In this document: positions 60,705-64,000 of the stretch, one piece after another | Position numbering within the stretch: the first letter of the stretch is position 1 | How the letters are laid out: every line of letters begins with the position of its first letter | Origin: Daphnia pulex | Taxonomy: Eukaryota > Arthropoda > Branchiopoda > Diplostraca > Daphniidae | Assembly (NCBI RefSeq): GCF_021134715.1 | Contig: NC_060023.1 | Location: 9,796,001 to 9,860,000 of the forward strand | Direction of reading: 5' to 3' | DNA length: 64,000 bases | Made by a program: the position numbers and the translations under genes | The notes under the pieces: generated by a model | Told to the model about the DNA's origin: nothing | Seen by the model: the letters and a program-made list of their open reading frames with translations, nothing else | The model's database searches: none

Positions 60705-62541
60705 CTAAAGGTTCTCGACAGCAACGCCGGTCAGTCGCTTGTGCTCGATCCGCTCAATGCCGGCGATGGTGTCGCCGCTGGAATGCCTGATCGTCCTGCT
60801 CGTCTGATTCTCGGCAGAAGCCACACTGAGTCGCCCCATGTTGTTTTTGCCGTGCTGCTGTTGGTGGTGAAAGCCGAGGGCCGCCTGCTGGTCACGCTGC
60901 TGCTCCCGGGGGTCTTGACAGCGCGTGCAAAACACACAAACCAGTGTGTTGCGAAAGGCTTCCCGGAAATCCTTATTGAAGTAGGCGTAGATAAGCGGAT
61001 TGAGGGTCGAATTGAAATAGCCGATCCAGAAGAGGACTTCAACGACGATGTCGGGACAGTAGCAGAGGTCACCACACAAGGTGACGGACATATACCAGCT
61101 GAAGAACGGCAACCAGCACAGCACGAAAGCCCCCATAATGATGCCCAGCGTCCGGGCCGCCTTGTGCTCTCGTCTGATCTTCTGCAGGTGTTTGCTGTCT
61201 TTGCTGATGGTCGGTGTGTTGCTGCACGTGTCGTCTCGACACTGGTACCGACATGTGTCCGACGATCCTTCCAGCAAAGCGCTCCGATCACCCGCGCTGA
61301 TCCTCTTGTTTTCCGGCTGGGGTGGCGGCGGTGAAGAAGAAATCGAAGTGGAAATTTGTGCACTGCCGTTTTGTTGCGGCGATTTGCCGTTTGTTTCCAG
61401 CAAGACATCCGGTTTGGTCACCTGGATAGCCGGCAAAACAATCACCGTATTGTTGGGTCCGTTAACAGCCGAATTTACGACTGCAGTGGCCGCCGTCGAG
61501 ACGGGATCCTGATTAATCTGCTGCTGTTGCATGTGGTGGATTTGGTGCTGCTCCATCTCGGCACTGCGACGCTGGTTTTGCTGGCGAAACAACAGGGCGG
61601 CGTCGGCGTTCTTGAGCAGCATCTTTTCCTGTCTAGAGGCCATTTCGTAGATGCGGTAATACGTGTAAAGCATAATGGCGCAGGGAATCCAGAAGGAGAT
61701 GCTGGAGGAGATGAGGGCGTAAACTTTGTTGACGACGAATCGACAAGTGTTGGGATTCTGCACACGGTAAAGTTGATGTTCTTCCGTCGTATACCTATTA
61801 CATTTCATTTTCAATTTCAATTCCATGTTTAAAGATTTTTATTTTTTCCAAAAATAGTTTACCATCCGAGGAATATGGGCAGGTAGGAAATGAGTGCCGG
61901 CCAAGTCCAGATGTTGGCCAGCATGACGGCCACCTTCTTGCGGGTGATCTTCATCGGGTACATGAGCGGCTGTGAGATGGCGTAGTAACGGTCAACGCTG
62001 ATGCAGCACAGGTGCAGAATGGAGACGGTGCAGCAGTAGACGTCGAAACTGTTCCAGATATCACCTGATTGGTAGTCGTAGAAATTTAAGTTAATTAAGT
62101 CTATTCACTAATCAAAGATTTATGTTGCAGACTTACACATGGCGTAGCCAAAGATCCATTGGCCGAAGATGATGACGCTGGCGTTAAACCCCATGGCGAC
62201 GAGTGCCACCAGGATGTCGGCCATGGCCAGCGACACGACAAAGTAATTGGTGATGATGCGCAATTTGCGGAAGCGCGCTACGCTAATGATGACGAGCAGG
62301 TTGCCGAAAATGGAGGCGGCAATGATGAGTCCCATCAGGAAAGTCTTGACGACCAGAGTCAGTGTCAAGAACCAATCGACGGCAGCGTCGGCGTCGTCGC
62401 CATCGTCGAGACCTCCGCCCAGCTCAGCGTCCATTATCGAATAACTAGTGGCGTCGAACAGCGACGAGCCGTTGTCTATCAACGCAGACAATTCCGTATT
62501 AACGTCCATGGCCATCCCGACCGCTCCTATTGGTAGGAGAC
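60705..62541 (-). CDS. Beta-adrenergic-like octopamine receptor (class A GPCR)
   Basis: Exons, 5' to 3': 62137-62541 (coding from ATG at 62515), 61863-62064, 60705-61794, giving 556 codons. An acceptor TTTATAG before 62541 implies an upstream noncoding exon. The N-terminus carries an N-glycosylation site (DNGSS). TM1-TM2 read [17 protein letters not shown] and [21 protein letters not shown]3 has the amine-binding Asp (NSFDVYCC) and the DRY motif in [12 protein letters not shown]4 ends [19 protein letters not shown]5 reads [17 protein letters not shown], characteristic of insect Oct-beta receptors. Loop 3 is long, with [18 protein letters not shown] and Ser/Pro-rich parts. TM6 has [14 protein letters not shown] and TM7 has [19 protein letters not shown]. 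Oct-beta receptors raise cAMP through Gs in nerve and muscle. I cannot tell the beta1, beta2 and beta3 subtypes apart. A second ATG lies at 62509. Confidence 0.92.
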
Positions 62542-64000
62542 CTATAAATAGATAAAGAAAAAGCAATCAATTGAAAATCCCGATCGAAACGATATCAACG
62601 GCAAATGCACAACAGACAGAAATAGATCTAGAAATTGGTCCTGATGTAATTTTCTGTTAGTCAAAAATACAAAAAGACGTTTTCAAAGAAATTTTCAATG
62701 TTCTATCTAAAGATTTTTCTTTGTCAGAGGTTTTACAGTGTAAAATTATACATCTGCATCGAGTATTGTCATGGTGATTATACATGTCGGAAAAGACGGT
62801 GCGCTGAAGTTTGTCGTGAAAGGACGAAAGATGGAAAATCTATATGTACCACCAGGGCTGTGTCTAACATATCCCTATTGAAGGAGCCCCTTTTTGTACA
62901 GAAACTGGCCGGCTGCAGTCGACTGGAGATGATCTCCCTTTCATTTTCCATGGTATAGAGTCTCCTTATAGTTCACGTCGCCTTTGATGATGACTAGCTA
63001 GCGTGCTGGTTTTCTTTAGCCAGCGCAGAGTCCTATATAAATGGATACGTGTGTAACTTGCTGGCAAGTATATAGGGAGAGAAACAGCGGGGGGAAATAA
63101 AGTATGTCGACCTGCATTCGGTTGCCGAGTTCTAAATATATTACACGAGGAAAAAAAAAGTTCGAAAGCTCTATGAACCCTTAAAGTGCACTAGCACGCC
63201 ACACGGAATATCTTCATGAATTCACCCCTCTGATTGTAAATACTGTAGAAGTTCGATAACATTGCGATCGTGCCTCGAGCTCTAGCGATTTTACGTTCCA
63301 CACCCGCTGTGAATTATTGACACAAACGTTGGGGGGATGCGTCAAATAAGATACCGAAACCAGGACCCAAAATATCTGAGATACAGATCGATACTTGATA
63401 TTTGTTCATATTGTCAAGCCACTGGCCACCAACACTACAAAGAGAGCAAGAGAGTCTAGTCTATTATTATGGCCAGTGGTTATAAGATTTTCTCACCTCG
63501 GGTATCATACGAGCTATCGATTGAGATCATATTGCAAAGGCGGCGGCAGCAGCTGTGATTTGATCGCTAACGCCAGCCAATTTCTGCTGAACCTGCACAG
63601 GCATAATCTATAATAAGTATAACGACCCTATCGCCTAACATATGACTCGGCACGCAATACCCAGACTTTTCACGTGGGCCAAGTTTCTTTTTTTCGATTT
63701 TAGCCGTCGATTCGGGAGTTGCCAAACCGCTGGCTCTTCTTCAGCAACGACGGTTCGAAACGTAAACACAAAAGAGAGTTATTTCTATAAAACAACAACA
63801 TCCGCATGATGTAACCATTACAACGTTGCACCACCAGCTCAAATTTCGCAACCGGAGAACGTGTAGAAATGAGAGGTTGTTTACAAGGGTTAAAGAGTAG
63901 TATTGAATAAGCCATGGATGCGACCGTAGCGGCAGTTGGCTGCAGCGTCGTCCGAAAAAAAGAAGAGACCGAGGGCCGCACGGTGACCAGCAACAGCAGC
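62542..64000. other. Region upstream of the octopamine receptor coding exons
   Basis: Likely first intron and possibly leader exons of the receptor. A reading frame on the minus strand at the window edge (63700-63993) has no domain or splice support. Nothing else recognised. Confidence 0.4.

Noticed and set aside
60636-61334. 232-codon plus-strand frame
   Set aside because: It lies opposite the last octopamine receptor exon and has no domain of its own. The long frame follows from the codon use of the real gene.

Overview
The window looks like nuclear DNA of a branchiopod crustacean, most likely Daphnia or a close relative. Genes are split by many small GT-AG introns (often 60-90 bp). The gene set is arthropod in character: a Vav-type RhoGEF, a secreted haem peroxidase, a beta-type octopamine receptor, and a family of Tyr-rich YYTEAP/YYTTKAPEY repeat sequences. 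AT-rich spacers are full of microsatellites. All exon models were built by hand from splice sites, reading-frame phase and protein motifs. The phase adds up exactly in every complete gene described.

Layout. (1) 1-2713 (+): 3' part of a Vav-like gene (DH-PH-C1-SH2), whose 5' end lies outside the window. (2) 3763-17320: a giant inverted repeat. Two arms of about 6.7 kb, nearly identical, flank a unique spacer of about 176 bp. Each arm carries degenerate Tyr-rich pseudogenes, a 263-bp piggyBac-type MITE, a 390-bp second MITE, and two inverted copies of one further module. (3) 17705-21386 (-): a 15-exon secreted haem peroxidase with a Thr/Lys/Pro-rich linker, followed upstream by the decayed relic of a second copy (22078-22510). 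(4) 22924-24707 (+): SIL1, the nucleotide exchange factor of the ER Hsp70 BiP, ending in RDEL. (5) 25067-29267 (-): rhotekin, convergent with SIL1, with a candidate alternative first exon at 33390-33728. (6) 37106-39214 (+): a secreted IGFBP7-like protein (IB, Kazal and Ig domains). (7) 41302-47240 (+): the bifunctional proline-biosynthesis enzyme P5CS (ALDH18A1 type), with 14 exons. (8) 60705-62541 (-): a beta-adrenergic-like octopamine receptor.

The genes do not form one pathway. Vav and rhotekin both belong to Rho-GTPase signalling, on either side of the palindrome/peroxidase block, but nothing in the sequence links them further. Two large stretches (about 29.3-36.5 kb and 47.4-60.6 kb) hold no gene I can support beyond one candidate exon each. 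They may contain long 5' leaders, introns or regulatory DNA of the flanking genes.

The most unusual object is the palindrome. Its core is almost identical between arms, while its outer parts carry substitutions and indels (about 29 bp, 4 bp and 11 bp). This pattern suggests a real duplication partly homogenised by arm-to-arm gene conversion rather than a simple duplicated read, although a fold-back assembly error joining two haplotypes must be excluded.
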